Notes: generated by a model not told the origin, from the letters alone. Positions 35,102-43,764 are shown, numbered from the stretch's first letter. The stretch: 64,000 nt of DNA from Spirochaetia bacterium (GCA_009885955.1 VFJS01000054.1:62001-126000), one strand, 5' to 3'. Translations and numbers: made by a program.

Positions 35102-35428
35102 TTAATCGTCTCTCGTTACCCTTGTTAGGGCTAATACCTTAATATAGGGAACGGTTTCAAACCGTTCCCTACAATATTGCCGTTCCCTACATATCTTTTC
35201 ATCTGTTAATTTTTTCTTTTCATCTGCTATTTGAAATTCTCCCGAATAATACATATTATCTGGTTCATGTCTTACACGAATTATTTCCGGATAATAAAAA
35301 TTTTCATATCCGTCTTCATAGCCGCTTACAATAACAGGCATATCAATAGGAAAATTTTTTAGAATTTCAATCAATTCACCAACGGAAAAATTGAATCGTT
35401 TATTATCATTTGCTATTTTTCTGCTCAT
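35102..35428 (-). CDS. Small conserved-type hypothetical protein with REP sequence in its C-terminus
   Basis: A 108-residue protein. The first 65 residues have a coherent sequence, FSVGELIEILKNFPIDMPVI, then VSGYEDGYENFYYPEIIRVR, which resembles small hypothetical proteins found in accessory regions. The last part reads through palindrome copy 3 (CRERFETVPY), so the original C-terminus has probably been replaced or interrupted. The start overlaps the end of a decayed gene upstream (ATGA). The function is unknown. Confidence 0.5.
   Translation of the reverse strand: MSRKIANDNKRFNFSVGELIEILKNFPIDMPVIVSGYEDGYENFYYPEIIRVRHEPDNMYYSGEFQIADEKKKLTDEKICRERQYCRERFETVPYIKVLALTRVTRDD
35144..35190. repeat. 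REP palindrome copy 3 plus an extra half-site
   Basis: 35144-35172 is the palindrome with one change in the first base (ATAGGGAACGG...). It is followed after AATATT by a further half-site GCCGTTCCCTAC at 35179-35190. It lies within the small hypothetical gene at 35102-35428. Confidence 0.85.
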
Positions 35429-35640
35429 TTCTGCTTCACCTTTTTCAGACTCTCCAGAATCAGTTTATTTATACTCTCTTCTTCTTTCAACTTCTCTTGA
35501 AATTAAGCGTTACACAGCTAATATTTTACATGTCACTTCGGTTTTGCTTACATCTTTAAACAATATAAATTGAACACTTCATTTTTTTTGTCAATAGCTT
35601 TTCTTATCGAATCCCAGAGTCTATTATGAGATAATTCAAT
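35425..35640 (-). pseudogene. Decayed small gene upstream of the hypothetical protein
   Basis: On the minus strand the pieces LWDSIRKAIDKKNEVFNLYC, TEVTCKILAV, RLISREVERRREY and KLILESLKKVKQK appear in order but in different frames, with a stop after ILAV and a frameshift near REY. The final TGA overlaps the ATG of the next gene, as in a former two-gene unit. The family is not recognised. Confidence 0.35.
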
Positions 35641-35780
35641 TTGTTCTACATGGATTATTTCCCATCTTCCCCTCAGGTGTACTAGTGGCACCCTCCTCCG
35701 CTTCAACACCGTTTCAACTCCGCTCCAACGAAAAAAATAATTTTTTTTACAAATGTTTTATCTTCTTACTGCCCCAATCG

Positions 35781-35825
35781 TATTTAATATTTATCTCTGC
35801 AGATTGCAGAGATAAATATTAAATA
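35781..35825. repeat. Perfect 21-bp inverted repeat with 3-base loop
   Basis: Left arm 35781-35801 starts TATTTAATATTTATC and ends TCTGCA. The loop is GAT (35802-35804). The right arm 35805-35825 is the exact complement. It ends six bases before the GAGG ribosome-binding site of the gene at 35843. There is no T-run after it, so it is not a standard terminator. The rest of the gap 35641-35780 is AT-rich with nothing recognised. Confidence 0.9.
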
Positions 35826-35842
35826 ATCCATGAGGTTAAAAA

Positions 35843-36466
35843 ATGGCAAAAGTAGCATACAACACGCTGGGAAAGGATGTCCGCAACAGGCTGGACAATG
35901 TGGTATTCTCAAAATGGAAGCATACAAGCTATATAAAGCCTTACATAAAACCGTCAAATCCCAATTCTCCTGAACAGTTGAAGGTGAGAAAGGCATTTTC
36001 AAGGCTTGTAAAGAACTGGAAAGAGGCCGACAATCTCCTGCGCGCAACCTGGGACAACCATGCCAGGGGCTCAAATATGACAGGATACAACGCGTTTATA
36101 GGTGCCAATGCCGCGCTGCAGAAAAATGGCGAGCCCCTGGAACTATTCAAACCCCTGGGTGAGGCCAGCCTTGCATCTTTTCAAACCGTCAAGGGAAGCA
36201 GTGCCGGGGAAATAAAATGCCTCATTAAATATCCCGTCAGTTCAAATGGTAAACATCTCACTATCTTCACACAGACGTCTGTTGACGGCATTGCCACTGG
36301 CTCAATAGCAAGGCATGATATGAACATCATTAGCGGTGATGAATATGTTCTTCCAGGTCTTGAGGGAGGCACAAAATATTTTGTCTATGCAGTGATAACA
36401 AATAACCGGTATCAGGATGCATCAGCAATATCAGCTTCAATCGGAGCAATTTCCGAAGCAGCGTAG
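35843..36466 (+). CDS. Phage-like/DUF6266-like hypothetical protein
   Basis: A 207-residue protein with no signal peptide. The N-terminal half (DNVVFSKWKHTSYIKPYIKP, SNPNSPEQLKVRKAF, LVKNWKEAD, ATWDNHA) resembles DUF6266-type proteins of phage or mobile-region origin. The C-terminal half is beta-rich with a fibronectin-III-like end (EYVLPGLEGGTKYFVYAVIT). GAGG lies seven bases before the ATG, directly after the long hairpin. The exact role is unknown, and no other phage gene is present. Confidence 0.6.
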   Translation: MAKVAYNTLGKDVRNRLDNVVFSKWKHTSYIKPYIKPSNPNSPEQLKVRKAFSRLVKNWKEADNLLRATWDNHARGSNMTGYNAFIGANAALQKNGEPLELFKPLGEASLASFQTVKGSSAGEIKCLIKYPVSSNGKHLTIFTQTSVDGIATGSIARHDMNIISGDEYVLPGLEGGTKYFVYAVITNNRYQDASAISASIGAISEAA

Positions 36467-36823
36467 GGTATAACAACATCTCTGGAGCATTTTGATTTAA
36501 TTGACTATATTCAAAAGATGAGCGAGGCAGGAGGCCGAGTAAAAGGCGCCGAGGACGGGCAGGATGCCCATCCACAGGCGACACAAACAAGTCGATATAA
36601 AAAAAAAGTCAGCCTTCTGCAAGAACGACGCGGGGGTCGATAGGGGGCGGCCGTCGTGAGACGCCCCCTATCATGATCCAGTCCCGGCCACCGGGACATC
36701 CCCTGGCGGACGCCAATCCACACAATGAAATTTTTTTATTAATTCTTGCCATTAAATGTATATATATATAAGAAGTGAACCGGTTTATGAACAATTTCAT
36801 GAATAATTTCAGGCGGATATAAT
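36467..36823. other. GC-rich structured intergenic segment
   Basis: 357 bp between the phage-like gene and recQ. A strong hairpin has GATAGGGGGCG (36639-36649) pairing perfectly with CGCCCCCTATC (36662-36672) around a 12-base loop. The flanks also contain complementary ACGACG/CGTCGT and CCGGCC-type arms. The first 130 bp are rich in GGCAGG/GCCC motifs. No supported gene; the last 90 bp are AT-rich and probably hold the recQ promoter. Confidence 0.6.
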
Positions 36824-39031
36824 ATGAAAACAAAAGCTCGAATATTACTGAAAGACATTTTCGGGTATGATGAATTCAGGCCATTTCAAGAGGATATCAT
36901 TCATTCCGTTCTGGAAAAAAATGACACCCTGGCGATTATGCCCACGGGCGGAGGCAAATCTATATGCTACCAGATCCCCGCTACGATATTCGATGGGCTC
37001 ACCCTTGTGATATCCCCGCTCATATCCCTGATGAAAGACCAGGTGGATCAGCTTAAGGAATACAAAATCCCTGCTGTCATGCTGAACAGCTCCCTCGGCC
37101 TGGAGGAGTATCATGAAAATTTCAGCCTTGTCAAAAACGGCTGGGCAAAACTTCTGTATCTCGCGCCGGAGAGCCTTATAAAAAATGATATTGTCAATCT
37201 TCTCTCTTCATTAAAAATAGATTGCATTGCCATAGACGAGGCGCACTGCATCTCGGAATGGGGCCATGATTTCAGGCCGGAATACCGCCAGCTCGCGGAC
37301 TTCAGGGCAAGGTTTCCCGGGGCGGCATGCATAGCAACGACAGCTACGGCTACGGAGAGGGTAAGGAAGGATATCTCCGCGAGCTTAAGGTTCAGGGACC
37401 CGAAAATTTATATTGCCAGCTTCAACCGCAGTAATCTTTTATTTCAGGTTACTCCCAAGCAGCATACCTTCATCCAGCTGATGGAATTCCTTAAAAAATT
37501 TCCCGGCCAGTCCGGCATCATTTACTGCTTTTCGCGAAACGGTGTTGATGATATAGCCCGGAGGCTTAAATCTTACGGTTATTCAGTCCTCCCTTACCAC
37601 GCCGGGCTTCAGGATTCAGACCGGAAAATAAACCAGGAGCTCTTCATCAGGGACGAAGTCCAGATAGTAGTCGCCACTATTGCCTTCGGAATGGGGATAC
37701 ATAAATCAAATATCCGGTTTGTTGTCCACTATGACCTCCCCAAAAGTCTGGAGTCATACTATCAGGAAACCGGCCGGGCCGGGAGGGACGGCCTTATGGC
37801 ACATTGTCTTTTGTTATACAGTTATTCCGATGTCCGTAAAATAAAATATTTTATAGATCAAAAGGAAGACCCGAAGGACCGCGCATCAGCGGAAACACAC
37901 CTTCGGGCCCTCATTAATTATGCCGAGAATAATTCCTGCAGGCGGGTCCCTCTCCTGGAATATTTCGGCGAAAAATACGGCAATGCGCACTGCGGGATGT
38001 GCGATAACTGCCTCACCCCCCCGTCATTCAAAGATGATATAACTAAAGAGGCCCGGATGTTCCTCTCCTGCATAAAACGGGTTAATGAGAAATTCGGCAT
38101 GACCCATATAGTGGATGTCCTGCGCGGCTCGGAATCGCAAAAAATTACCGGATTCGGGCATCATAAAATCTCCACGTACGGAATCGGCAGGGATTATTCA
38201 AAAAAACAGTGGATGCACATTGCAAGGCAGTTTATCAGGAACGGGCTCGTGATACAGGATGAAGATAATTATGGAATTCTGAAAATCACTGAAAGCGGAT
38301 ATGAGGCCATGCTCGGGAAGATCCAGATTAAAGGGGCTTTTATCGAGGATAAGCCCGATGCGTATGACGGAAAGGATAATGGTGAATCGGGGTATGATAG
38401 CGGGCTTTTTGAAATTCTCAGGAAAGAGCGGAAGAGATTGGCTGATGAAGGCGGAGTCCCCCCCTACGTTGTATTTTCTGACAAGACCCTGGCCGAAATG
38501 GCCGCGTATTATCCCCATCACCGTTCTACCATGCTCGATATGCATGGGGTAGGGATAAACAAATATGATACCTACGGCGAAATTTTTATTAAGCTAATCA
38601 CCGATCACTGTAAATCAAGGGGGATTTGTGAGAAGATAAAACAGGGTATAACAAAACGCAAAACCGGACAAATTTATAAATATAAAAAAATCGGCGACCT
38701 GTATAATGAAGGGCTTTCAATCAGCGAAATAATGAAAACCGAAGGGACAAAACTTCAAACCATATTAGCCCATCTATACGATTATATTCTGAATGGATAC
38801 GCCATAAAACCGGACGGCCTTGCCCCGTATATGACTCTCCAGGCCGGAGATGAAAAAATAATTATGGAAGCCTTTGATAAAACAGGCACAGAGAGGATGA
38901 GGCCCTTCTATGATCTATTTGAAGGAAAAATTGATTATGCAACATTAAACGTGTACAGGCTTAAATTTTTATGCGGGCAGGGCAATGATGACATCACTCC
39001 CCGGACAGCACCTCGGCATTGCCCGGGTTGA
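36824..39031 (+). CDS. recQ: RecQ-family ATP-dependent DNA helicase
   Basis: A 735-residue helicase that unwinds DNA 3'-to-5' during repair. Motif 0 FGYDEFRPFQ, Walker A MPTGGGKSICYQ near 45, DEAH box IDEAHCISEWGHDFRPEY near 140, the second RecA domain with YCFSRNGVDDIA and ATIAFGMGI-x-KSNIRFV, arginine-finger region QETGRAGRDG, zinc-binding cysteines (C-x15+-CGMCDNC), an RQC winged helix, an HRDC domain near 520-600 and a helix-turn-helix tail. The extra C-terminal part makes it longer than E. coli RecQ (about 610). Confidence 0.94.
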   Translation: MKTKARILLKDIFGYDEFRPFQEDIIHSVLEKNDTLAIMPTGGGKSICYQIPATIFDGLTLVISPLISLMKDQVDQLKEYKIPAVMLNSSLGLEEYHENFSLVKNGWAKLLYLAPESLIKNDIVNLLSSLKIDCIAIDEAHCISEWGHDFRPEYRQLADFRARFPGAACIATTATATERVRKDISASLRFRDPKIYIASFNRSNLLFQVTPKQHTFIQLMEFLKKFPGQSGIIYCFSRNGVDDIARRLKSYGYSVLPYHAGLQDSDRKINQELFIRDEVQIVVATIAFGMGIHKSNIRFVVHYDLPKSLESYYQETGRAGRDGLMAHCLLLYSYSDVRKIKYFIDQKEDPKDRASAETHLRALINYAENNSCRRVPLLEYFGEKYGNAHCGMCDNCLTPPSFKDDITKEARMFLSCIKRVNEKFGMTHIVDVLRGSESQKITGFGHHKISTYGIGRDYSKKQWMHIARQFIRNGLVIQDEDNYGILKITESGYEAMLGKIQIKGAFIEDKPDAYDGKDNGESGYDSGLFEILRKERKRLADEGGVPPYVVFSDKTLAEMAAYYPHHRSTMLDMHGVGINKYDTYGEIFIKLITDHCKSRGICEKIKQGITKRKTGQIYKYKKIGDLYNEGLSISEIMKTEGTKLQTILAHLYDYILNGYAIKPDGLAPYMTLQAGDEKIIMEAFDKTGTERMRPFYDLFEGKIDYATLNVYRLKFLCGQGNDDITPRTAPRHCPG

Positions 39032-39037
39032 TAGAAT

Positions 39038-39307
39038 TTAAGGAAATACCTTGTAAATATCTTTTCTATGTTTAAATCTTATCAATATAATAGTTGTTTG
39101 ATTTTCAATTTTTAACCCTATTCGATACTCACCAATCTTAATCCTGTAATATACGCTATAACCAACCATTTTTTTGAGATTTTTAATTTCGCTAAAAACT
39201 GGAATATTTTTTAATTCTATTAATAATTTTGCTATACTATGCTTTAGTTTTTCATCTTTATTTTTTTTCAAATCTTTGTTAAAAGAACTTTCATACATCA
39301 GTATCAT
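39038..39307 (-). CDS. RelE/ParE-type toxin
   Basis: An 89-residue basic protein with the RelE fold pattern: helical N-terminus SSFNKDLKKNKD, then LKNIPVFSEIKNLKKMVG, YSVYYRIKIGEYRIGLKIEN and the C-terminal RFKHRKDIYKVFP. RelE-type toxins cut ribosome-bound mRNA. It overlaps the antitoxin gene by four bases, the standard antitoxin-first order. The pair lies just after recQ on the opposite strand. Confidence 0.82.
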   Translation of the reverse strand: MILMYESSFNKDLKKNKDEKLKHSIAKLLIELKNIPVFSEIKNLKKMVGYSVYYRIKIGEYRIGLKIENQTTIILIRFKHRKDIYKVFP

Positions 39308-39498
39308 TTTTTAATACCGAGAGTTTTAAAAATAGTCTCCTCTGATATAAAATCACTTTTATCACCGGCTTCAATAAGTTTTCCAAAAGCCAAATCCTCT
39401 ATGACTTCCAGTAAATCTTGTTTATTTCTCAATAACTCTGCCAAATTTTCTTTTACCAATTCTTTCAATTGATCTTTATCTATTGTTATTGTTGTCAT
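39304..39498 (-). CDS. Antitoxin partner of the RelE-type toxin
   Basis: A 64-residue acidic, helical protein (MTTITIDKDQLKELVKENLA, then LLEVIEDLAFGKLIEAGD) whose size and position upstream of the toxin with a four-base overlap mark it as the antitoxin. It starts with a strand that could form a ribbon-helix-helix or similar DNA-binding N-terminus, so it may repress its own operon. I cannot name the antitoxin family. Confidence 0.7.
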   Translation of the reverse strand: MTTITIDKDQLKELVKENLAELLRNKQDLLEVIEDLAFGKLIEAGDKSDFISEETIFKTLGIKK

Positions 39499-39615
39499 AT
39501 TATAAACACCTTCAATATCTTTAGTAAACTTGTAAATTTATCTAAGTCATTATCTTTGAAAATTATTTGTCAAGCTATTCTATTTTTCTATTTTTCGTAA
39601 TTTGTTTCATTATTT

Positions 39616-39903
39616 TCATAAACTAATATTAAAATATAAATGACCTCCCCCTCCCCCTGAAATCCTGAGGCACGATAACACATCCCCGTCAGCGGGTTTA
39701 AACCTTCCGGAGACCCTAATTGTATCCTTAAAAAATGCATACTCCTTTGAATCGCCCAGTCCCAACTTTTTCAGAACGGAACTGAGCTTTTCTCCGTCAT
39801 TAATTTCTAGGTAAATTCCTTTTTCAGGGTCATACCCTTTCAGACCGAGATCCCTGTCGATTCCGGAAAAAATTTTTATCTGTACCTCTATAATTTTCCC
39901 CAT
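39616..39903 (-). CDS. MoaD/ThiS-like ubiquitin-fold protein with a C-terminal extension
   Basis: A 95-residue protein with a beta-grasp pattern: IEVQIKIFSGIDRDLG, then LKKLGLGDSKEYAFFKDTIRVSG, FKPADGDVLSCLRISGGGGG. MoaD and ThiS carry sulfur on a terminal Gly-Gly. Here five glycines are followed by HLYFNISL, so the tail would need to be removed, or the protein may not act as a sulfur carrier. GGGG lies a few bases before the ATG. A link to the pterin enzyme AOR (32662-34521) is possible but not shown. Confidence 0.6.
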   Translation of the reverse strand: MGKIIEVQIKIFSGIDRDLGLKGYDPEKGIYLEINDGEKLSSVLKKLGLGDSKEYAFFKDTIRVSGRFKPADGDVLSCLRISGGGGGHLYFNISL

Positions 39904-39934
39904 ATCCCCATATTTTTATGTGGTGCCTGTAAAT

Positions 39935-39964
39935 AAAAAGAGGGGGCCTAAACCCCCTCTTTTT
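39935..39964. terminator. Bidirectional intrinsic terminator
   Basis: AAAAAGAGGGGG (39935-39946), a six-base loop, and CCCCCTCTTTTT (39953-39964) form a perfect 12-bp stem with A and T runs. It lies after the outer-membrane protein gene on the minus strand and upstream of the MoaD-like gene. Confidence 0.88.
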
Positions 39965-40001
39965 TATTTACATTCCGTTACCGGCCTGAACCGGAAAATA
40001 T

Positions 40002-40628
40002 TTACAGATTGGCCCTGAGCCCTATGAAAACCGTATTGCCTGTGGCTTTCTCCTGCTGCAGATTTGACTTTCCAGTTGATGTCTGTGAAACTTCAACACC
40101 GGTCTGTTTTATGTAATCATAGCGGTATTCAACAAACACCTGTAAAAATGGAAAAAATGTCAGGGCGAGGCCGCCGCCTGTTGAATAGGTGTTGAAATAC
40201 TGCCTGTCGGCCTTCTGCAGATCTCCATTCATGTCTTCATATATTCCCGAGGCAAACTTCACATAGGGATGAATGGGCAGCAGAGGGACGTTCAGTTCGA
40301 GATAAAGGTCGATACCTATTATCTTTTTACCGTACTGCACTTCGGTGCTCTTATTCGCCAGATTCTTGTAGGAGTATGAGAACTTGGAATACTGTGAATA
40401 GAGCCCTACTCCCATTGTGATTAACGGGAATATAGGCTGGTTATAGTGGCCGATAAGCCCATAGGATAATCCTTTGGGGTCCGGCGTACTGCCGCTAACC
40501 GTTTGCGTGTCAATCGTGCTTTTATAAGAATAACCGCCATAGGCACCGATATCGAATAGTGCGAAACTTGATGCTGGAATTAAGGCCAGAAGTGCAGCCA
40601 TTGCCGCAATCAATTTAATTTTTTTCAT
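40002..40628 (-). CDS. Outer-membrane beta-barrel protein
   Basis: A 208-residue protein with a signal peptide (MKKIKLIAAMAALLALIPAS, cleavage near SFA) and alternating amphipathic strands ending in FIGLRANL, typical of small outer-membrane barrels (aromatic girdle residues in GYSYKSTI, VEYRYDYI). I do not recognise a named porin family. It is monocistronic, with its own terminator. Confidence 0.8.
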   Translation of the reverse strand: MKKIKLIAAMAALLALIPASSFALFDIGAYGGYSYKSTIDTQTVSGSTPDPKGLSYGLIGHYNQPIFPLITMGVGLYSQYSKFSYSYKNLANKSTEVQYGKKIIGIDLYLELNVPLLPIHPYVKFASGIYEDMNGDLQKADRQYFNTYSTGGGLALTFFPFLQVFVEYRYDYIKQTGVEVSQTSTGKSNLQQEKATGNTVFIGLRANL

Positions 40629-40832
40629 TTTTTTATCAATCCCCCTGATTTTAAAATATTATTATCTATGCTGATAAAATTTTTTACTTGAAAATTTAAT
40701 ACTTAATAAATTTAATTATTTAATTTAATTAAGTCAAGAATTTATTTCTGCGTAATATTAAAATCTGATTTTTTTATTACACATAACTTGAATAATAACG
40801 GATAATTATCAATAAAAAATGAGGTTAATTTT

Positions 40833-42053
40833 ATGGAAAAACAGTCAGTAGCCATTTTATGCAGCGGCGGGCCGGCGCCCGGCATCAACACCGTAATCAG
40901 TTCCGTGGCAAAGGTATTTTTATACCATGATTTCCGCGTCATCGGATTAAATTACGGCACGAAGACCCTATTCAGGGAAAAGGTTGATACAATCGACATT
41001 GATTACAGCATTGCAGACTCAATATTTAACAAAGGGGGCTCAATCCTGAAAATGTCCAGGTACAAGCCGAAAGATGAAGAGTTCAACACCGGTTTTTTTG
41101 ATAAAAACAACGTTAAACTTCTTGTCACCATTGGCGGCGACGACACCGCGTCAACGGCAAACAGGATCACAAAATTTCTGAGATCAAAAAACCTCGACGT
41201 AAAGAATATCCATGTCCCCAAAACAATTGACAATGATCTCCCCCTCCCGGACAGGCTCCCGACATTCGGCTATCAGAGCGCAAAAAATGAAGGGGTGCGC
41301 ATCGGCAACACAGTATACGAAGATGCCAAGACATCGGGGAACTGGTTCATCGTCTCATCCATGGGCAGGGAGGCAGGGCACCTTGCCTTCGGCATTGGCA
41401 CATCATGCCAGTATCCCATGATCATCATCCCCGAGATGTTCAATAAAACAAAGATCACGCTTGATAAAATTACCGACATGATTATTTCATCCATCATAAA
41501 AAGAAAAATTCTCAACCTGGACTACGGTGCGGCTGTGGTAAGCGAAGGTGTTTTCCATTTTATGAGCGACGGGGAGATCATTGATTCGGGAATAAATTTC
41601 ACCTACGATGACCACGGCCACCCGGAGCTCGGAAATGTGAGCAAGGCCCATATATTCAACATACTGCTCCAGCAGAAGCTGAAGAAGATAAATCTCCCGG
41701 TTAAAAGCAGGCCTGTTGAGATTGGATATGAGATCAGGTGCTGTGAACCCATCGCCTATGACCTGAAATACTGCACCCTGCTCGGTTCCGGCGTGAAGAA
41801 GCTTTTTGATGAGGGCAAAACGGGCTGTATAGTTGTGGCTAAAAATGACGGCACCATTGAGCCACTGTTTCTGAAAGACATTGAGAACGACAAGGGGAAG
41901 ATAAAGACACGCATGGTTGATATTGATACCGAGGATTTCAGGCTCTTCTACAGCAATCTCCACTACGTAAAGGAAAAAAACTACGAGGCCGCAAAAAAAT
42001 ATGTAACTGATCCTGAGAATTACAATGTTGACAGGATCCTGAACTGGAATTAA
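40833..42053 (+). CDS. Phosphofructokinase, probably pyrophosphate-dependent
   Basis: A 406-residue phosphofructokinase converting fructose 6-phosphate to the 1,6-bisphosphate. Motifs: CSGGPAPGINTVI at the phosphoryl-donor site, TIGGDDTAS near 100, PKTIDND near 125 (catalytic Asp), SSMGREAGHLA near 175. The second Asp in GGDD and the Lys in PKTIDND are the residues that mark PPi-using enzymes, where ATP-type enzymes have GGDG. PPi use makes the step reversible and saves ATP, in keeping with an anaerobe. GAGG lies eight bases before the ATG. Confidence 0.9.
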   Translation: MEKQSVAILCSGGPAPGINTVISSVAKVFLYHDFRVIGLNYGTKTLFREKVDTIDIDYSIADSIFNKGGSILKMSRYKPKDEEFNTGFFDKNNVKLLVTIGGDDTASTANRITKFLRSKNLDVKNIHVPKTIDNDLPLPDRLPTFGYQSAKNEGVRIGNTVYEDAKTSGNWFIVSSMGREAGHLAFGIGTSCQYPMIIIPEMFNKTKITLDKITDMIISSIIKRKILNLDYGAAVVSEGVFHFMSDGEIIDSGINFTYDDHGHPELGNVSKAHIFNILLQQKLKKINLPVKSRPVEIGYEIRCCEPIAYDLKYCTLLGSGVKKLFDEGKTGCIVVAKNDGTIEPLFLKDIENDKGKIKTRMVDIDTEDFRLFYSNLHYVKEKNYEAAKKYVTDPENYNVDRILNWN

Positions 42054-42071
42054 AAAAAACCGTAACACCTC

Positions 42072-43139
42072 TCACTTTATTTTCGAAGCGATGAGATCGC
42101 CCATCTCCGCAGTCCCCACAAGCTTCTTTCCCGGGGACATGATATCCCCTGTCCTGCAGCCCTGGGCAAGGACATCCTCCACGGCCCTGAATATAGCGTC
42201 ATACGCCCTGTCCAGGCCGAAGGAGTATTTCAGCATCATCGCTGCAGAGAGTATCTGGGCAATGGGATTTGCAACCCCTTTCCCGGCTATGTCCGGGGCG
42301 GAGCCGCCGGCCGGTTCATAGAGGCCGAAATTTCCGTCGGATAGCGATGCCGACGGAAGCATACCCAACGAACCGGTAAGCATTGATGCTTCATCTGACA
42401 GGATGTCGCCGAACATGTTGCCGCACAGAATAACATCAAACTGCCTTGGATTTTTTACCAGCTGCATTGCGGCATTATCCACGTAGAGATGGTTGAGCTG
42501 CACTTCCGGATAGTCCTTCGACATTTCAGTAACCACTTCTCTCCACAGCACCATGGTGGTGAGAACATTGGCCTTGTCAATGGAGGTGACCTTTTTTTTT
42601 CTCTTCATCGCAGCGTCAAATGCAACCCTGGCTATCCGTTGAATTTCCGGCACAGTGTAGGACATGGTATCAAAAGCCCTGTCCCCCTCCCTCCCCTTGG
42701 GCTGGCCGAAGTATATGTCCCCGGTCAACTCCCTGAATATGAGAATGTCGAGGCCGTCTCCGATAATTTCAGGTTTCAGGGGAGAAGCCCCAGTGAGCTC
42801 GCTGAAAATAATCACCGGACGCAGGTTAGCATAGAGATCGAAGATCTTTCTGATGGGGAGGAGCGCCCCCCTTTCGGGCTGTTCATCAGGAGGCAGATTT
42901 TCCCACTTGGGCCCTCCCACCGAGCCGAACAGTATGGAGTCTGAAGACCTGCATAAGTCAATGGTGGACTGCGGGAGGGCCTTCCCCTGACTGTCTATGG
43001 CCGCCCCTCCCACGTCGCCATGGATGAATTCGAACTCAATTCCGTACAGGGGTGATATTCTATTCAGAACCTTCAGCGCTTCGGCCATCACCTCAGGCCC
43101 GATGCCGTCTCCTGGAAGCACTGCGATTTTCTTTTTCAT
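42072..43139 (-). CDS. leuB: 3-isopropylmalate dehydrogenase
   Basis: A 355-residue LeuB, which oxidises and decarboxylates 3-isopropylmalate in leucine synthesis. Visible: [19 protein letters not shown] at the start, [14 protein letters not shown] near 139 (substrate loop), [25 protein letters not shown] (metal-binding Asp) and [18 protein letters not shown] (NAD-binding). The 3' end faces the phosphofructokinase gene. No other leu gene is next to it. GGAG lies six bases before the ATG. Confidence 0.96.
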   Translation of the reverse strand: MKKKIAVLPGDGIGPEVMAEALKVLNRISPLYGIEFEFIHGDVGGAAIDSQGKALPQSTIDLCRSSDSILFGSVGGPKWENLPPDEQPERGALLPIRKIFDLYANLRPVIIFSELTGASPLKPEIIGDGLDILIFRELTGDIYFGQPKGREGDRAFDTMSYTVPEIQRIARVAFDAAMKRKKKVTSIDKANVLTTMVLWREVVTEMSKDYPEVQLNHLYVDNAAMQLVKNPRQFDVILCGNMFGDILSDEASMLTGSLGMLPSASLSDGNFGLYEPAGGSAPDIAGKGVANPIAQILSAAMMLKYSFGLDRAYDAIFRAVEDVLAQGCRTGDIMSPGKKLVGTAEMGDLIASKIK

Positions 43140-43273
43140 GTTAGACTCCGTTTACAATAAAAATAATAATGTCTGATAAGATATTTTTGTTAGAGAAAAT
43201 GTCAAACGAAATATATACGACCAGTCCCTGAATGATAAAAACACGATATCATACTTTCCGTATAATCAATCGG

Positions 43274-43492
43274 ATGCCCTCACCCCGCTCTGCGTGCCCT
43301 CTCCCAGCAGGGCGAGGGCTTCTTATCCAAAAATTAATGATTCATTGATATAAACAATTTATGTATACCTATAGCGGAAAATCAATTCATTCATTATACG
43401 GCACAATATAGATGAATATTGATATTTTGTATGAATTAATATGACATACTCCCCTCTCCCTATCTCGGGAGAGGGGTCGGGGGTGAGGGCAT
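43274..43492. repeat. Dispersed repeat with TGCCCTCACCC ends (copy C)
   Basis: A 219-bp element with ends ATGCCCTCACCCC (43274) and GGGGTGAGGGCAT (to 43492). Internal CCCTCTCCC/GGGAGAGGGG hairpin near the right end and CCCTCTCCC/GGGCGAGGGC near the left end, with 120 bp of AT-rich sequence between. It lies upstream of leuB in the 917-bp gap 43140-44056. Confidence 0.8.
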
Positions 43493-43586
43493 GATATTTA
43501 GGAAAAATGAATTTTAATATTTTTCCAGTATATATTCAAGTGCCATTTCTATTTTACTGTATTAATTAAACAATGCTGGAGGTTAA

Positions 43587-43658
43587 GTGGAGAAAAAAAA
43601 TTGCCCCCAAGGACAAGCCCAGTCGTCTCTTCTAGGGGCAAGGAAGCTTAATAAATAA
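43587..43658 (+). CDS. Possible 23-residue small protein
   Basis: GTG start with GGAGG four bases upstream, then MEKKNCPQGQAQSSLLGARK and a TAA stop. No homologue is known to me. The same DNA forms a terminator-like hairpin on the other strand, so the frame may be accidental. Confidence 0.25.
   Translation: MEKKNCPQGQAQSSLLGARKLNK
43593..43641 (-). terminator. Terminator-like hairpin with T8, minus strand
   Basis: On the minus strand TTGCCCC (43641-43635) pairs with GGGGCAA (43607-43601) around a 27-base loop, followed by eight Ts (43600-43593). No annotated gene ends here on that strand, so it may close an unannotated small RNA. The long loop lowers certainty. Confidence 0.4.
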
Positions 43659-43728
43659 GCTAAGTGTAAAATGATCTACTTATTATATCGGTACAAATTC
43701 CTGATTCTTGAATTTATTTTTCGGAATT

Positions 43729-43764
43729 AAAAAAAAAAGATCACGATTTTTTAAGACCGTGACC
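43729..43764 (-). terminator. Second terminator-like hairpin with T10, minus strand
   Basis: On the minus strand GGTCACG (43764-43758) pairs with CGTGATC (43745-43739), one G-U, followed by ten Ts (43738-43729). On the plus strand the G-U becomes an A-C mismatch, so the minus strand is favoured. No known gene precedes it. Confidence 0.45.

Noticed and set aside
35843-36466. A prophage
   Set aside because: Only one phage-like protein; no integrase, terminase, capsid or attachment repeats nearby.
36511-36833. Minus-strand frames of 70-86 codons in the GC-rich intergenic segment
   Set aside because: Composition-driven frames across hairpins, Arg/Pro-rich translation, no start signals.
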